Positions 53,402 to 61,827 of a DNA stretch of 64,000 bases are shown piece by piece. Under the pieces are notes generated by a model. It searched no databases. It was given only the letters and a program-made list of their open reading frames with translations, and was not told the origin of the DNA. Both the position numbers and the translations under genes were made by a program. Position 1 is the stretch's first letter; every line of letters begins with the position of its first letter. Source of the stretch: Deinococcus aerophilus (GTDB lineage Bacteria > Deinococcota > Deinococci > Deinococcales > Deinococcaceae); the NCBI RefSeq assembly GCF_014647075.1, contig NZ_BMOM01000020.1, positions 1 to 64,000 of the forward strand. Direction: 5' to 3'.

Positions 53402-54283
53402 ATGACGCCGCACACCACCCCTCCTTCCCCGTCTGCCGACCTCTCCCGCCTGTTCCGGCCAGTGGTGAGGGCCGCCGGACAGGCCATCACCGAGTACCAG
53501 ATGATCGAGGACGGCGACCGCGTGATGGTCTGCCTGAGCGGCGGCAAGGACAGCTACACACTGCTGGATGTGCTGCTGCACCTGCAAAAGCGGGCGCCGG
53601 TGCGCTTTGATCTCGTGGCGGTCAACCTGGACCAGGGCCAGCCGGGGTTCCCCAAACACGTGCTGCCCGACTATCTGGGGGCTCTGGGCGTGGAGCACAG
53701 CATTCTGGAGCGCGACACCCACAGCGTGGTCCAGGCCAAGACCCGGCCCGGCCAGACCACCTGCGCGCTGTGCAGCCGCCTGCGCCGGGGCCACCTGTAC
53801 GCGCACGCCCGGCGGCTGGGAGCCACGAAGATCGCGCTGGGCCACCACCGTGAGGACCTGCTGGAAACGCTGTTCATGAACATGTTCTTCGGCGCCCGGC
53901 TCAAGGCCATGGCCCCGCGCCTGACCAGCGACGACGGCAGCAACGTGGTGATTCGTCCGCTGGCCTACGTCGCCGAGGCAGACATCGTGCGTTACGCCAA
54001 CGCCCGCGCCTTTCCGATCATTCCGTGCACACTGTGCGGCGCTCAGCCCAACCTCCAGCGCGAGGTGGTGGGCCGCATGCTCGCCGACTGGGAGCGTGAG
54101 CATCCAGGCCGCCTGAACAACATCCTGCGCTCGCTGGGCCGCGTGACCCCCAGTCACCTGCTGGACCGCGACCTCTTCGACTTCGCCGGGACCGGGGCGG
54201 GCGGAGACACGGCCTTTGATAGAGAGGACTTCGCGGAGCGGGAATTTCTGGTGGAGCTAGAAGGCCTGCCGGTGCTGGACTAG
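53402..54283 (+). CDS. ttcA: tRNA 2-thiocytidine synthetase TtcA-like
   Basis: A 293-residue PP-loop enzyme. The ATP loop is [11 protein letters not shown], with two CxxC pairs ([11 protein letters not shown] and [10 protein letters not shown]) that hold an Fe-S cluster in TtcA. It thiolates cytidine 32 of certain tRNAs using ATP. TtcA and TtuA/TilS share the loop; the two CxxC pairs and the [17 protein letters not shown] block favour TtcA. A TAGCAT 15 nt upstream is a possible -10; no ribosome site is clear. Confidence 0.88.
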   Translation: MTPHTTPPSPSADLSRLFRPVVRAAGQAITEYQMIEDGDRVMVCLSGGKDSYTLLDVLLHLQKRAPVRFDLVAVNLDQGQPGFPKHVLPDYLGALGVEHSILERDTHSVVQAKTRPGQTTCALCSRLRRGHLYAHARRLGATKIALGHHREDLLETLFMNMFFGARLKAMAPRLTSDDGSNVVIRPLAYVAEADIVRYANARAFPIIPCTLCGAQPNLQREVVGRMLADWEREHPGRLNNILRSLGRVTPSHLLDRDLFDFAGTGAGGDTAFDREDFAEREFLVELEGLPVLD

Positions 54284-54303
54284 CGCGGCAATCCTCACGC
54301 CTT

Positions 54304-55662
54304 CTACTGCCCCTCCAGCACCTCGGCCGCCGCCCGTTCCCCACTCTCGACCGCGCCGTCCATGTAGTTCATCCACACCCGGGCGGTTTCGGCGCCCGCC
54401 CAGTGAATCCGGCCCACCGGGGCGCGCAACGCCTCGCCGTGGCCGGTCCACACGCCGGGGCCGAACAGCGCGCCGTAACAGCCGCCGCTGAAGGGTTCGG
54501 CGGTCCAGTCGCGCTGCACGGTCTCGGTGGGGGTCAGGGCCTCATCCCCGAACAGGCGGGCCAGGCTGTGCAGGGCGGCCTCCCGGCGCTCGGCCTCGCC
54601 CATGTCCATCAGGCCGCGGGCCTCACTTCCCTCGATAAAGCCCAGCAGCACGCCCGGCGACCCCTGCGGCGGGCTGTTGTCAAAGGTCACCGTGACCGGC
54701 CCGGTATCGCTGATCGCCATGCCGCTCAGTCCCTGCCCACGCCAGAAGGGCCGCTCATAGACGGCCATGAACTTGATCACCGTGCCCATCGGCAGCCTCT
54801 GCTGCAACTGTGCGCGGCGGGCGGGCAGCGGGGGGGCGAAGGGCAGCCCGGAGAGCAGCGTGGGCGGCACAGCGATGATGACGCGCCCGGCACGGTGCGC
54901 TCCGGCCGGGGTGTGCAGCGTGACGCCCTCCTTGTCCTGCTCGACGCGGGCCACCGGGGAGTCCAGTCTCACGTCCTCCAGGTCGTCGGCCAGCCGCTGC
55001 GCGATTCCGCCCGCGCCGCCCAGCACCCGGTCCTGCAGGGCGTGGCCGCGCGTCAGGGTGTGGCCGTTGATGCCGCCGCCGTGCGCCGTATAGGCCAGGG
55101 CGTGCAGCAGGCTCAGCTCGGCGGGGTCGGCGCTGAAGACTGCCCCGGCGTACAGCCGCATCAGCGCACGGACCTGCGGCGTGCAGGCGTTCTTGCCGAT
55201 CCAGGTGTCGAAGGTCTGCGCGTCCAGCTCGGCAGCGTCCGGGGCGGTCCAGGGAGCCTCCAGCGGAATGGTCCGCGCCAGCGCCTCGAATCTGTGGGAC
55301 AGCAGCGCGTAGTCGGCCAGCACCAGCGGCGGCAGCGGAGGAATCAGGCCCCGGTAGCGCAGCAGCCTGCCGCCAATCAGCGCCAGATTCTGCCCCTCAT
55401 CATGGGTCGGGTACACCTCCAGCCCCAACTCCCGGATCAGGGCCATCACATGCGGCTGGTTGGGCCCGACCCACTGCCCGCCCATGTCCACGCTCAGGCC
55501 GGTAGCGGGCAAGCGCAGCGTGTGCGTGCGCCCGCCGACCCGCTCCCGGGCTTCCAGCACCCGCACCCGCCGCCCCGCCCCACTCAGCCGCCGCGCCGCC
55601 GTCAACCCCGCCAGTCCCGCTCCCACCACGATGACGTCCGGGTTCACGCTGTCTGGAATCAT
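54304..55662 (-). CDS. FAD-dependent amine oxidase (flavin monoamine oxidase family)
   Basis: A 452-residue flavoenzyme with the FAD loop VIVVGAGLAGLTAARRL at residues 10-26, the GGQWVGPNQPHV substrate-domain entry and the C-terminal HWAGAETARVWMNYMDGAVESGERAA FAD motif. It oxidises amines to aldehydes, ammonia and peroxide. The true substrate is unknown. The ATG has TACCCT 5 nt upstream. Confidence 0.88.
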   Translation of the reverse strand: MIPDSVNPDVIVVGAGLAGLTAARRLSGAGRRVRVLEARERVGGRTHTLRLPATGLSVDMGGQWVGPNQPHVMALIRELGLEVYPTHDEGQNLALIGGRLLRYRGLIPPLPPLVLADYALLSHRFEALARTIPLEAPWTAPDAAELDAQTFDTWIGKNACTPQVRALMRLYAGAVFSADPAELSLLHALAYTAHGGGINGHTLTRGHALQDRVLGGAGGIAQRLADDLEDVRLDSPVARVEQDKEGVTLHTPAGAHRAGRVIIAVPPTLLSGLPFAPPLPARRAQLQQRLPMGTVIKFMAVYERPFWRGQGLSGMAISDTGPVTVTFDNSPPQGSPGVLLGFIEGSEARGLMDMGEAERREAALHSLARLFGDEALTPTETVQRDWTAEPFSGGCYGALFGPGVWTGHGEALRAPVGRIHWAGAETARVWMNYMDGAVESGERAAAEVLEGQ

Positions 55663-55667
55663 GAATC

Positions 55668-55673
55668 AGGGTA
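55668..55673 (-). promoter_or_regulatory. -10 hexamer of the amine oxidase gene
   Basis: TACCCT on the minus strand, 5 nt before the ATG at 55662; leaderless layout. Confidence 0.4.
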
Positions 55674-55803
55674 GCAAGTGCGGGCCGCAAGACAGGGAAA
55701 CACGTATGGGGGGAGGCCGTGCGCGGAGCCCGCTGCCTCCCCCTGCCCATCGGCCGGCCTCCACCTGTCTACCCTTTCCCCCGGCCCTGCCTCCACCCTC
55801 CCC

Positions 55804-55860
55804 TATGCTCCCCCCATGAGCGCGTCGCGAATTCCAAGCGGGTCAGGGAAGCTCACCTGA
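55804..55860 (+). CDS. Possible 14-residue leader peptide of ilvA
   Basis: TATGCT (55804-55809) lies 6 nt before ATG at 55816. The short frame to the TGA at 55858 encodes MSASRIPSGSGKLT, including one Ile, one Leu and one Thr codon near a GTCAGG/CCTGAC hairpin that spans the stop. The spacing matches the leaderless genes of this window. It may be translated, or the box may just start the ilvA leader RNA. Confidence 0.4.
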   Translation, partial: YAPPMSASRIPSGSGKLT

Positions 55861-55880
55861 CAGCCGCCGCGCTGCCCGTG

Positions 55881-55914
55881 AAGCCTCCCCCGCCCACGCT
55901 GCGGGGGCTTTTTT
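55881..55914 (+). terminator. Attenuator-type terminator before ilvA
   Basis: G/C stem (AAGCC and CCCGC pairing with GCGGG and GGCTT, TCC bulge) followed by six T. It lies 26 nt before the ilvA start, downstream of the leader promoter at 55804, so read-through is needed for ilvA expression. Confidence 0.7.
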
Positions 55915-55939
55915 GTTTCACTCCCCGGAGGCCCCACCC

Positions 55940-57490
55940 ATGACCCAGACCCAGGACTTCACCCCCGGAACCATGGACGCGATGGACGTGCTGCGGCTGG
56001 CCCTCACCGGCAAGGTGTACGGCGCGGCCATCGAGACGCCCATCAGCGAGGCGCCCGGCCTCAGCGAACGGACCGGCAACCGCGTGCTGCTCAAGCGCGA
56101 GGATCAGCAGCCCATCTTTTCTTTCAAGCTGCGCGGGGCGTACAACAAGATGGCCCAGCTCACGGCGGTGGAGCGAGAACGCGGCGTGATCTGCGCCTCG
56201 GCGGGCAACCACGCGCAGGGGGTGGCCTTTGCGGCGCAGAAATTGGGGCTGCGGGCGGTGATCGTGATGCCCGCGACGACCCCCGAGATCAAGGTGCAGG
56301 CGTGCCGGGCACGCGGGGCCGAGGTGGTGCTGTACGGCGACAGTTTCAGCGACGCGGAATCCCACGCCTACGGACTGCAAAAGGAGCGGGGGCTGACCTT
56401 CGTGCATCCCTACGACGATCCGCTGGTGCTCGCCGGCCAGGCCACGGTGGCGCTGGAACTGCTGCGGCAGGTGGCAACGGAGGGCGGGTACACCGTGTTC
56501 GTGCCGGTGGGCGGCGGCGGATTGATCGCGGGCGTGGCGAGCGTGATCAAGGCGCTGCGCCCCGACGTGCGGGTGGTGGGCGTGGAACCCGACGACAGCG
56601 ACGCGATGTACCAGAGCCTGCAGGCGGGTGCGCGGGTGCGGCTGGACTCGGTGGGCATCTTTGTGGACGGGGTGGCCGTCAAGCAGGTGGGGGCCTACAC
56701 CTTCGACCTGACGCGGCGCTACGTGGACGACTGGGTGCGGGTGGACACCGACGGAGTGTGTGCGGCCATCAAGGACGTGTTCGACGACACGCGGGCCGTG
56801 ATGGAGCCGGCCGGGGCGCTGGCGGTGGCCGGCCTCAAGAAGTACGCCGCCGAGCATGGGCTGCGGGACGAGACCCTGGTGGCCCTGACCTGCGGCGCCA
56901 ACGTCAACTTTGACCGTCTGCGCCACGTTTCCGAGCGCGCCGAGATCGGCGAGCAGCGCGAGGCCATCCTCGCGGTCACCATTCCCGAGCGGCCCGGCGC
57001 CTTTCGCGAGTTCATCGAGGTGGTCGGTGCCCGCACCATCACCGAGTTCAACTACCGCTACGCGCCGCGCGCCGAGGCGCAGATCTTCGTGGGCGTGCAG
57101 CTCTCGCAGGCCTCGCAGCGCGGAGAACTGATGGACACCCTGATCTCGCGCGGCTACTCGGTCACTGACCTGACCGGCGACGAGCTGGCCAAGGTCCACG
57201 TGCGCCACATGGTGGGGGGCCGCGCGCCCGAGGCCGAGGGCGAGCGGGTCTACTCGTTTACCTTTCCCGAGCGGCCCGGCGCCCTGCTGGAATTCCTGAC
57301 CCACCTGCATGGGCGCTGGAACATCAGCCTGTTTCACTACCGCAACCACGGCAGCTCGCACGGGCGGGTGCTGGCCGGCATTCAGGTGCCCGAGGGGGAC
57401 GGAGCCGACTTCGCCGCCTTTCTGCGCGGCCTGGGCTACCCGGCGAGCGAGATGACCCACAACCCGGCGTACCGGCTGTTCCTAACGTGA
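55940..57490 (+). CDS. ilvA: Threonine ammonia-lyase, biosynthetic
   Basis: A 516-residue PLP enzyme turning threonine into 2-oxobutanoate for isoleucine synthesis. The PLP lysine is in FSFKLRGAYNK, the phosphate loop is VGGGGLIAG, SAGNHAQG binds substrate. Two C-terminal ACT-like domains (AVTIPERPGAFREF and FTFPERPGALLEF) give the feedback-regulated form. The ATG at 55940 follows CCGGAGG. A leader with terminator precedes it. Confidence 0.94.
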   Translation: MTQTQDFTPGTMDAMDVLRLALTGKVYGAAIETPISEAPGLSERTGNRVLLKREDQQPIFSFKLRGAYNKMAQLTAVERERGVICASAGNHAQGVAFAAQKLGLRAVIVMPATTPEIKVQACRARGAEVVLYGDSFSDAESHAYGLQKERGLTFVHPYDDPLVLAGQATVALELLRQVATEGGYTVFVPVGGGGLIAGVASVIKALRPDVRVVGVEPDDSDAMYQSLQAGARVRLDSVGIFVDGVAVKQVGAYTFDLTRRYVDDWVRVDTDGVCAAIKDVFDDTRAVMEPAGALAVAGLKKYAAEHGLRDETLVALTCGANVNFDRLRHVSERAEIGEQREAILAVTIPERPGAFREFIEVVGARTITEFNYRYAPRAEAQIFVGVQLSQASQRGELMDTLISRGYSVTDLTGDELAKVHVRHMVGGRAPEAEGERVYSFTFPERPGALLEFLTHLHGRWNISLFHYRNHGSSHGRVLAGIQVPEGDGADFAAFLRGLGYPASEMTHNPAYRLFLT

Positions 57491-57513
57491 ATCTCGGCAA
57501 GCCACAGCCGTAA

Positions 57514-57547
57514 GGCCGGCAGGATCACAGAGAAACGCCGGCCCTTT
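57514..57547. terminator. Hairpin between ilvA and csoR
   Basis: Stem GGCCGGC/GCCGGCC (57514-57520 with 57537-57543) followed by CTTT. A second imperfect stem with TTT (57573-57606) serves the same region; the genes converge. Confidence 0.5.
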
Positions 57548-57616
57548 GGAACAGGAAGGACAGCACAGCAAAACGGACGCCCGGAGCATTGCCCGGCATC
57601 CGTCTTTGGCGGGGGC

Positions 57617-57928
57617 TTAGCGGTAGCGCAGCGCTTCCATCACTTCTTCCACCAGTTCCACGGTGTCGCCGCGCCCGGCGGAGGTCGCCACATGGGCCTC
57701 CAGGTGACCGCGCAGCACCACCCCACCCGCGCCGCTGAGCGCTCCCTGCACCGCCTTGATCTGCCGCAGCACATCCACGCAGTACGCCTCGGGATCGTCC
57801 AGCATGCGCACGATGCTGTCCAGATGCCCGCGCGCGATGCTCAGGCGGCGGCTGGCCCGCCGGCGGGCGTCCTCGGGCATGCACAGCTTGCCCTGGGGGG
57901 TGCAGTGGGGCGCGGGCGCTTCGCTCAA
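57617..57928 (-). CDS. csoR: CsoR family copper-sensing repressor (C-H-H type)
   Basis: A 103-residue all-helical repressor. The metal site reads C50, H75, H79 (AYCVDVL and RGHLEAHV), with the 25- and 4-residue spacing of CsoR, but the third ligand is His rather than Cys. That C-H-H form is known from Thermus thermophilus CsoR, which senses copper and some other metals. It starts with TTG overlapping the copZ stop (TTGA) and is co-transcribed with copZ. It likely binds the C/G palindromes upstream of copZ and the copA relic. Confidence 0.85.
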   Translation of the reverse strand: MSEAPAPHCTPQGKLCMPEDARRRASRRLSIARGHLDSIVRMLDDPEAYCVDVLRQIKAVQGALSGAGGVVLRGHLEAHVATSAGRGDTVELVEEVMEALRYR

Positions 57929-58140
57929 CCGGCAACCCGGGCCGCGTAGCCTTCCTCGGCCACGGCCGTGATCATGGCCCCGGCGTCGGCGTCGCCGTGA
58001 ACGGTAGCCTTGCCCTCCGTGAGGTCCACCTGCACCTCGTGAACCCCCGTGACATTCCTCAGGGCCTGCTCCACGGCCTTCACGCAGTGCCCGCAGGTCA
58101 TGCCCTCGACTTTCAGTTCGGTGATCATGGTATTGGTCAT
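57925..58140 (-). CDS. copZ: Copper chaperone CopZ (heavy-metal-associated domain)
   Basis: A 71-residue HMA-domain protein with the metal site GMTCGHC (C16, C19) and a beta-alpha-beta-beta-alpha-beta pattern. It binds Cu(I) in the cytoplasm and normally delivers it to CopA or CsoR. The ATG at 58140 has TATACT 6 nt upstream; the in-frame upstream stretch does not resemble CopZ. CsoR is encoded in the same transcript. Confidence 0.9.
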   Translation of the reverse strand: MTNTMITELKVEGMTCGHCVKAVEQALRNVTGVHEVQVDLTEGKATVHGDADAGAMITAVAEEGYAARVAG

Positions 58141-58146
58141 GGGAGA

Positions 58147-58165
58147 AGTATAGACCCCCGGGGGG
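58147..58165 (-). promoter_or_regulatory. copZ-csoR promoter and CsoR-type site
   Basis: TATACT on the minus strand (58147-58152) lies 6 nt before the copZ ATG. The adjacent C5-G6 tract (58155-58165) is the C/G core of a CsoR operator and abuts the -10. Confidence 0.5.
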
Positions 58166-58285
58166 AGGGCTTCAAGATTCCGGCATGTCGAAGAAATTGA
58201 GAAGCCAGACAAACTCTTCATGACCACTTCATTTTCGGAGGTATGGGACGGGGATTTGGATGTAGGTGCCTCCTCCACCTTCAGC

Positions 58286-58302
58286 ATCCCCCCAGGGGGG
58301 AT
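58286..58302 (+). promoter_or_regulatory. Perfect CsoR-type operator
   Basis: ATCCCCCC-A-GGGGGGAT is a perfect 17-nt inverted repeat of the A/T-flanked C-tract/G-tract form bound by CsoR proteins. It sits just upstream of the decayed copA start. Confidence 0.6.
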
Positions 58303-58313
58303 AGGGCTCAGAC

Positions 58314-58424
58314 ACGGCGACGAAAACCCTCACCCTGGGTGCCGGTGGGCTGCCCTGTGCCGCCTGCGGGAGCCGGATAGAACGCGGGCTGAAGCGGGTC
58401 GAAGACGTACAGGAGGCCGCCTGA
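58314..58424 (+). pseudogene. Remnant of a copper-transporting ATPase (copA) N-terminus
   Basis: Thirty-six codons then TGA. They encode TKTLTLGAGG, LPCAACGSRIE, then RGLKRVEDVQEAA: the first metal-binding domain of CopA up to the first helix. The position of the start codon is ACG (58314) rather than ATG, and the frame stops after EAA, 20 nt before the response-regulator stop codon. No ATG or GTG can start it. It is oriented away from copZ-csoR, the usual divergent copper layout. The rest of the 304-bp gap (58141-58444) has no other gene. Confidence 0.65.
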
Positions 58425-58444
58425 GCCCTGCATTCTGGCGGCCG

Positions 58445-59104
58445 CTACAGCAGGCGGCACTCCACGGCCTTCAGCACGGCGCGGGTGCGGTCGCGGACGC
58501 CCATCTTGGACAGGATGTTGGATACGTAGCCCTTGATGGTGCCCTCGGTGGTGGTGATCAGCCCGGCGATCTCCCGGTTGCTGAATCCGCCTGCCATCAG
58601 GCGCAGAACCTCCTGTTCACGGCCCGTCAGGGTAATGGAGTCCGCCAGGTCCTCCTCGCGCCCGGGCCGCCACTCGTCCAGGCCGCGCTGAAGCTGATCG
58701 GTCAGGGTCGGCTGAAGCCAGCGCCCCCCGCCCGCAACGGTGCGGATGGCCTGCAGCAGCACGGGCAAGGAGACGTCCTTGAGCAGGTAGCCCCGGGCGC
58801 CCAGCCCCACCGCCGAGAGCAGCAGTTCCTCGTCGTCGAAGGTGGTCAGGATCAGGGTGGGCACCGGCGCGTGGCCCTGGGTGCGCGCCTGCTCGCCCAG
58901 CGCCCGCAGCACGCCCAGGCCGTCCAGCCGGGGCATGCGGTAATCCAGCAGCAGCACGTCTGGCCGGGCCTCCGGCACAGTCGTCAGGGCCTGCTCGCCG
59001 TTCTCGGCCTCCGCGACCACGGTCATGTCTCCGGCCAGGGCGAGCATGCTGCACAGGCCCTGACGCACCAGGGTCTGGTCCTCAACGATGCAGATCCGGA
59101 TCAT
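58445..59104 (-). CDS. NarL/FixJ family response regulator
   Basis: A 219-residue regulator. The receiver domain (1-120) has the phosphorylated Asp54 (LLLDYRMP), Thr in TTFDDE and Lys in LLKDVS. A LuxR-type helix-turn-helix follows at about 152-205 (LTGREQEVLRLMAGGFSNREIAG). It forms a pair with the kinase encoded before it; the ATGA overlap couples their translation. The stimulus and targets are unknown. Confidence 0.92.
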   Translation of the reverse strand: MIRICIVEDQTLVRQGLCSMLALAGDMTVVAEAENGEQALTTVPEARPDVLLLDYRMPRLDGLGVLRALGEQARTQGHAPVPTLILTTFDDEELLLSAVGLGARGYLLKDVSLPVLLQAIRTVAGGGRWLQPTLTDQLQRGLDEWRPGREEDLADSITLTGREQEVLRLMAGGFSNREIAGLITTTEGTIKGYVSNILSKMGVRDRTRAVLKAVECRLL

Positions 59105-60396
59105 GGAGCGCCTCCTGTGGCGTGAGGGACGGTGGCGTGGGGAGAGGAGCCGGGCAGCGGCAGGCGGGCGAACAGTTCCAGCGGCTCGCCGGGCCGCACC
59201 CGCACCTCCAGGCTTCCCCCGACGCTTTCCAGACGTTCGCGCATGCCGGTCAGGCCACAGCCGGGGGTGAAGTGCCGCGCAACGTGGCCGTCATCGCGGG
59301 CATGCAGGGTCAGCTGCCTTGCCCCGCTGCTGTCCGGGCCACCGCCGAATGTCAGCCACACCTGCCGCGCTCCGGCGTGGCGCAGGGCGTTGGTCAGGAT
59401 TTCCTGCACGGTTCGCAGCAGCACCTGTGACTGCACGGGACACGGCACGCTGAAGCCGGACGGAAAGGTCAGATGCACCGGCACAGACACGGTCTGACTC
59501 AGCGCCTCGATCTCGGCGCGGACGTCGCAGGTGGCTGTTTCCCGCATGCCGCGCACGGCGGCCCGCACGTCGCCCAGCAGCATGCGGGCCAGCTCGGCAG
59601 CCTGCTCTACCGGCGGTCGGGCCGCCCCCGGCAGATCCCGGTGCAGGGCGACCTGCAGGTTCATGCCCAGCGCGGTCAGGTGGTGGCCCATCAGGTCGTG
59701 CAGCTCACGGGAGATCTGCAGGCGCTCGGCCTGCCGGCTGGCCTGGCCCAGCAGGGCGCGGGTGGCGCGCAGTTCCGCCACCACCGCGGCCAGCTGCTGC
59801 CGGGCCTGGATCTCGCGCACGGCGGTCTGCCCGGTGGTCACGGCGAACAGCTGAAAACACAGGTAGCCGGTGCCGTACGACCAAGCGTCCGAGACACTCC
59901 AGTAGCTCAGAAACACGCTCAGCAGCGCTACGGTCTGTGCGCCCACCCACACCAGTGCCCAGCGAACGGGCACGAGAATGCCCACCTGCGCAGCGGTCAG
60001 CAGCAGCAGGCCGGCCAGCACGCTGTTGCCGTCCAGCAACTGGTTGGCCTGCAGCGCCAGCACCGATTCCAGCGCCACCAGTTGCAGCGCCCGCCGCCGC
60101 CACCTGGGCCGGTCCTGCACCACGGTCACCGTCAGAAACGCGGCCAGGAATCCCAGCATGGCCGCGCCCCACGGCAGCAGTTCCTCGGGGGTCAGGCCCT
60201 CACGGCTGGGGGGAGCCAGTAGTGAGTTGGCGGCCAGGGCAGTCCACAGCAGAATTCCGGTCCAGCCCATGCCACGCCGGAGTTCGGTCAAAGAGGGATC
60301 GGAGGTTCCCAGAGACGGCGCACCGGGAAACAGCGGCCCGCGCCGATGTGCTGGGGAACCGGGGGAAGACGCCGGCGGAGGAAGCAAAACCGTCAT
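59101..60396 (-). CDS. NarL-type sensor histidine kinase
   Basis: A 431-residue kinase. Four to five hydrophobic segments (about 42-180) form a membrane sensor without a large extracellular domain. The HisKA_3 box has His233 (ISRELHDLMGHHL), the ATPase domain (about 335-425) has EILTNALRHA (N box), ARDDGHV and GLTGMRERLE. The ATG at 60396 is chosen from several; the upstream part of the frame is Arg/Pro-rich and does not look coding. Confidence 0.88.
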   Translation of the reverse strand: MTVLLPPPASSPGSPAHRRGPLFPGAPSLGTSDPSLTELRRGMGWTGILLWTALAANSLLAPPSREGLTPEELLPWGAAMLGFLAAFLTVTVVQDRPRWRRRALQLVALESVLALQANQLLDGNSVLAGLLLLTAAQVGILVPVRWALVWVGAQTVALLSVFLSYWSVSDAWSYGTGYLCFQLFAVTTGQTAVREIQARQQLAAVVAELRATRALLGQASRQAERLQISRELHDLMGHHLTALGMNLQVALHRDLPGAARPPVEQAAELARMLLGDVRAAVRGMRETATCDVRAEIEALSQTVSVPVHLTFPSGFSVPCPVQSQVLLRTVQEILTNALRHAGARQVWLTFGGGPDSSGARQLTLHARDDGHVARHFTPGCGLTGMRERLESVGGSLEVRVRPGEPLELFARLPLPGSSPHATVPHATGGAP

Positions 60397-60734
60397 GGGT
60401 GGCCTCGGCAGAGGGAAGTGGACAGGCGGCGCGGCTGAAGACGGGAAAGCGGAAGAACGCTGGGTTGCGGTGGTGGACTCCCTGACTGTAAGCGCCGCGT
60501 TTCCCCGTGGAGGCCTGTCTGCACCCGGTTCAAGTCGAGCGGCGGGGCAGCGAGGCAGGCCGCATGCCGGACAGCTTCTGAGCAGATGCGGTCCTCCCGG
60601 ACCCACAGCAGGGCCGGGTCACCTTCTCCATGCCCGGCTTCGCTGCTGTTTGGGGGCCAACCAACCACCTGCCCCGCTATGCCTCATTCCAGACACAGAA
60701 CGGCGTCAGCGGCCAGAAGGGATGCCGGGTCGGC
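60397..60734. other. 338-bp intergenic region upstream of the histidine kinase
   Basis: No gene seen. TACAGT on the minus strand (60485-60490) could be the -10 for the kinase gene with a leader of about 80 nt; no good -35 is present. No other structure is evident. Confidence 0.4.
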
Positions 60735-61445
60735 CTAGCGGTGCCACTTGGCCCAGCCGAAATCGCGGACCACCACGTAGTACGCCGTGGCGGCGGCGTT
60801 GCAGGCGGGGCGGCTCCAGAAGCTCTTGGCGCTGCACAGGCCCTGCATGTTGTTCAGGAAGGCCAGATCGGTTCTGGATTTGTTGTAGGGCCAGTACGCA
60901 ATGGCAGTCAGCTTGGGCAGGTTGCGGTAGCCGAAGTCATGCACATTGCACGCGCTCCGGAAAAAGTCGCTGTAGCCCAGGCCCAGGCCCTTGGGAGCGC
61001 TGCAGCCGTCGTAGTTCCAGTCCAGGCCGCTGTAATCGGGCGATCGCCGCTCGGCGGCGTAGTGGCTGATGCTGCCCCACGCCACTCCCTGGGCGTAACC
61101 CGCCTTGCCGGTGGCCTGGGCGCTCAGACCCGGCTGCCCCGCCTGCAGGGCCAGCGCCTCGACATTCAGCCCCGGGTTGGGCAGTCCGTAGGCTTCCTGC
61201 AGGGCCTGCAACATCAGCGGCTCTTGGGCATAGGTTTGCAGGATGGCCTGGCTCTCGGCGTCCTGCAGTTCGGGGCGCTGGGCGAACCCCGCAATCTGCT
61301 CGGCGACCGAGGGGACGGTGCCCTGCGTCCCAGCAGCCTGCGGCGTGGGCGGGGTGCCTCCATTGCCGGGGGCTCCGCAGGAAGTCAGGGCCAGTGCGCC
61401 CAGCAGCAGAAATCCGAGTCCGTGGGTCCTGGTGGGAAGGGTCAT
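60735..61445 (-). CDS. Secreted phospholipase A2-like lipoprotein
   Basis: A 236-residue protein. The signal peptide ends in a lipobox (ALTSC, Cys at residue 23). The mature C-terminal half (about 145-236) has the prokaryotic phospholipase A2 core: DGCSAPKGLG, then SACNVHDFGYRNL with the catalytic His-Asp pair, and further cysteines (QGLCSAK, RPACNAAA) for disulphides. It probably hydrolyses phospholipids outside the membrane. The N-terminal 100 residues are of unknown fold. The ATG follows GGAGG. Confidence 0.82.
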   Translation of the reverse strand: MTLPTRTHGLGFLLLGALALTSCGAPGNGGTPPTPQAAGTQGTVPSVAEQIAGFAQRPELQDAESQAILQTYAQEPLMLQALQEAYGLPNPGLNVEALALQAGQPGLSAQATGKAGYAQGVAWGSISHYAAERRSPDYSGLDWNYDGCSAPKGLGLGYSDFFRSACNVHDFGYRNLPKLTAIAYWPYNKSRTDLAFLNNMQGLCSAKSFWSRPACNAAATAYYVVVRDFGWAKWHR

Positions 61446-61827
61446 GGTGAAACCTCCTGGCCGCCTCCGGGGAGGCCGGCGTCCTTTCCGGGCGGGCGCG
61501 AAAAGGTCTGTGGGCGAAGTCGGGCAGCCTCCTGCCGTCCGGGAAGCGCCGCTGGGACGCGTCCGGGAAGGGCGGGAAAGAACCGGGCTGTGGACCTGTC
61601 CCCAGCTTAGGGAGGACCGCTCCGGCTGCCCACTGCCAGAAGACAGTGCCCACATGGACCGGCCTTGAGCGTGATCTCATGCGGGCCTCAAAAAGGCTGA
61701 GCCGCGCCGGATGGTGGTTCCGGACCAGCGCGGCGAACGGTCCAGCATAGACTCTGGGGATGATCTGTCTCCCCTGTTCAGGACTGGACGTCCGTTTTGC
61801 TTTCGCCTATACTTCGGCGGGGTTGTT
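61446..61827. other. 382-bp region between the phospholipase and cinA
   Basis: It holds the ribosome site of the phospholipase gene, a GCCTCC/GGAGGC hairpin (61463-61476), a GCCGCGC/GCGCGGC hairpin (61701-61734) with five T beyond it on the minus strand, and the cinA promoters. No convincing gene lies here apart from a possible short upstream frame at 61760. Confidence 0.45.

Noticed and set aside
58141..58287. N-terminal extension of CopZ in the same frame
   Set aside because: It would include its own promoter and operator region and does not resemble CopZ; the ATG at 58140 has a -10 box 6 nt upstream.
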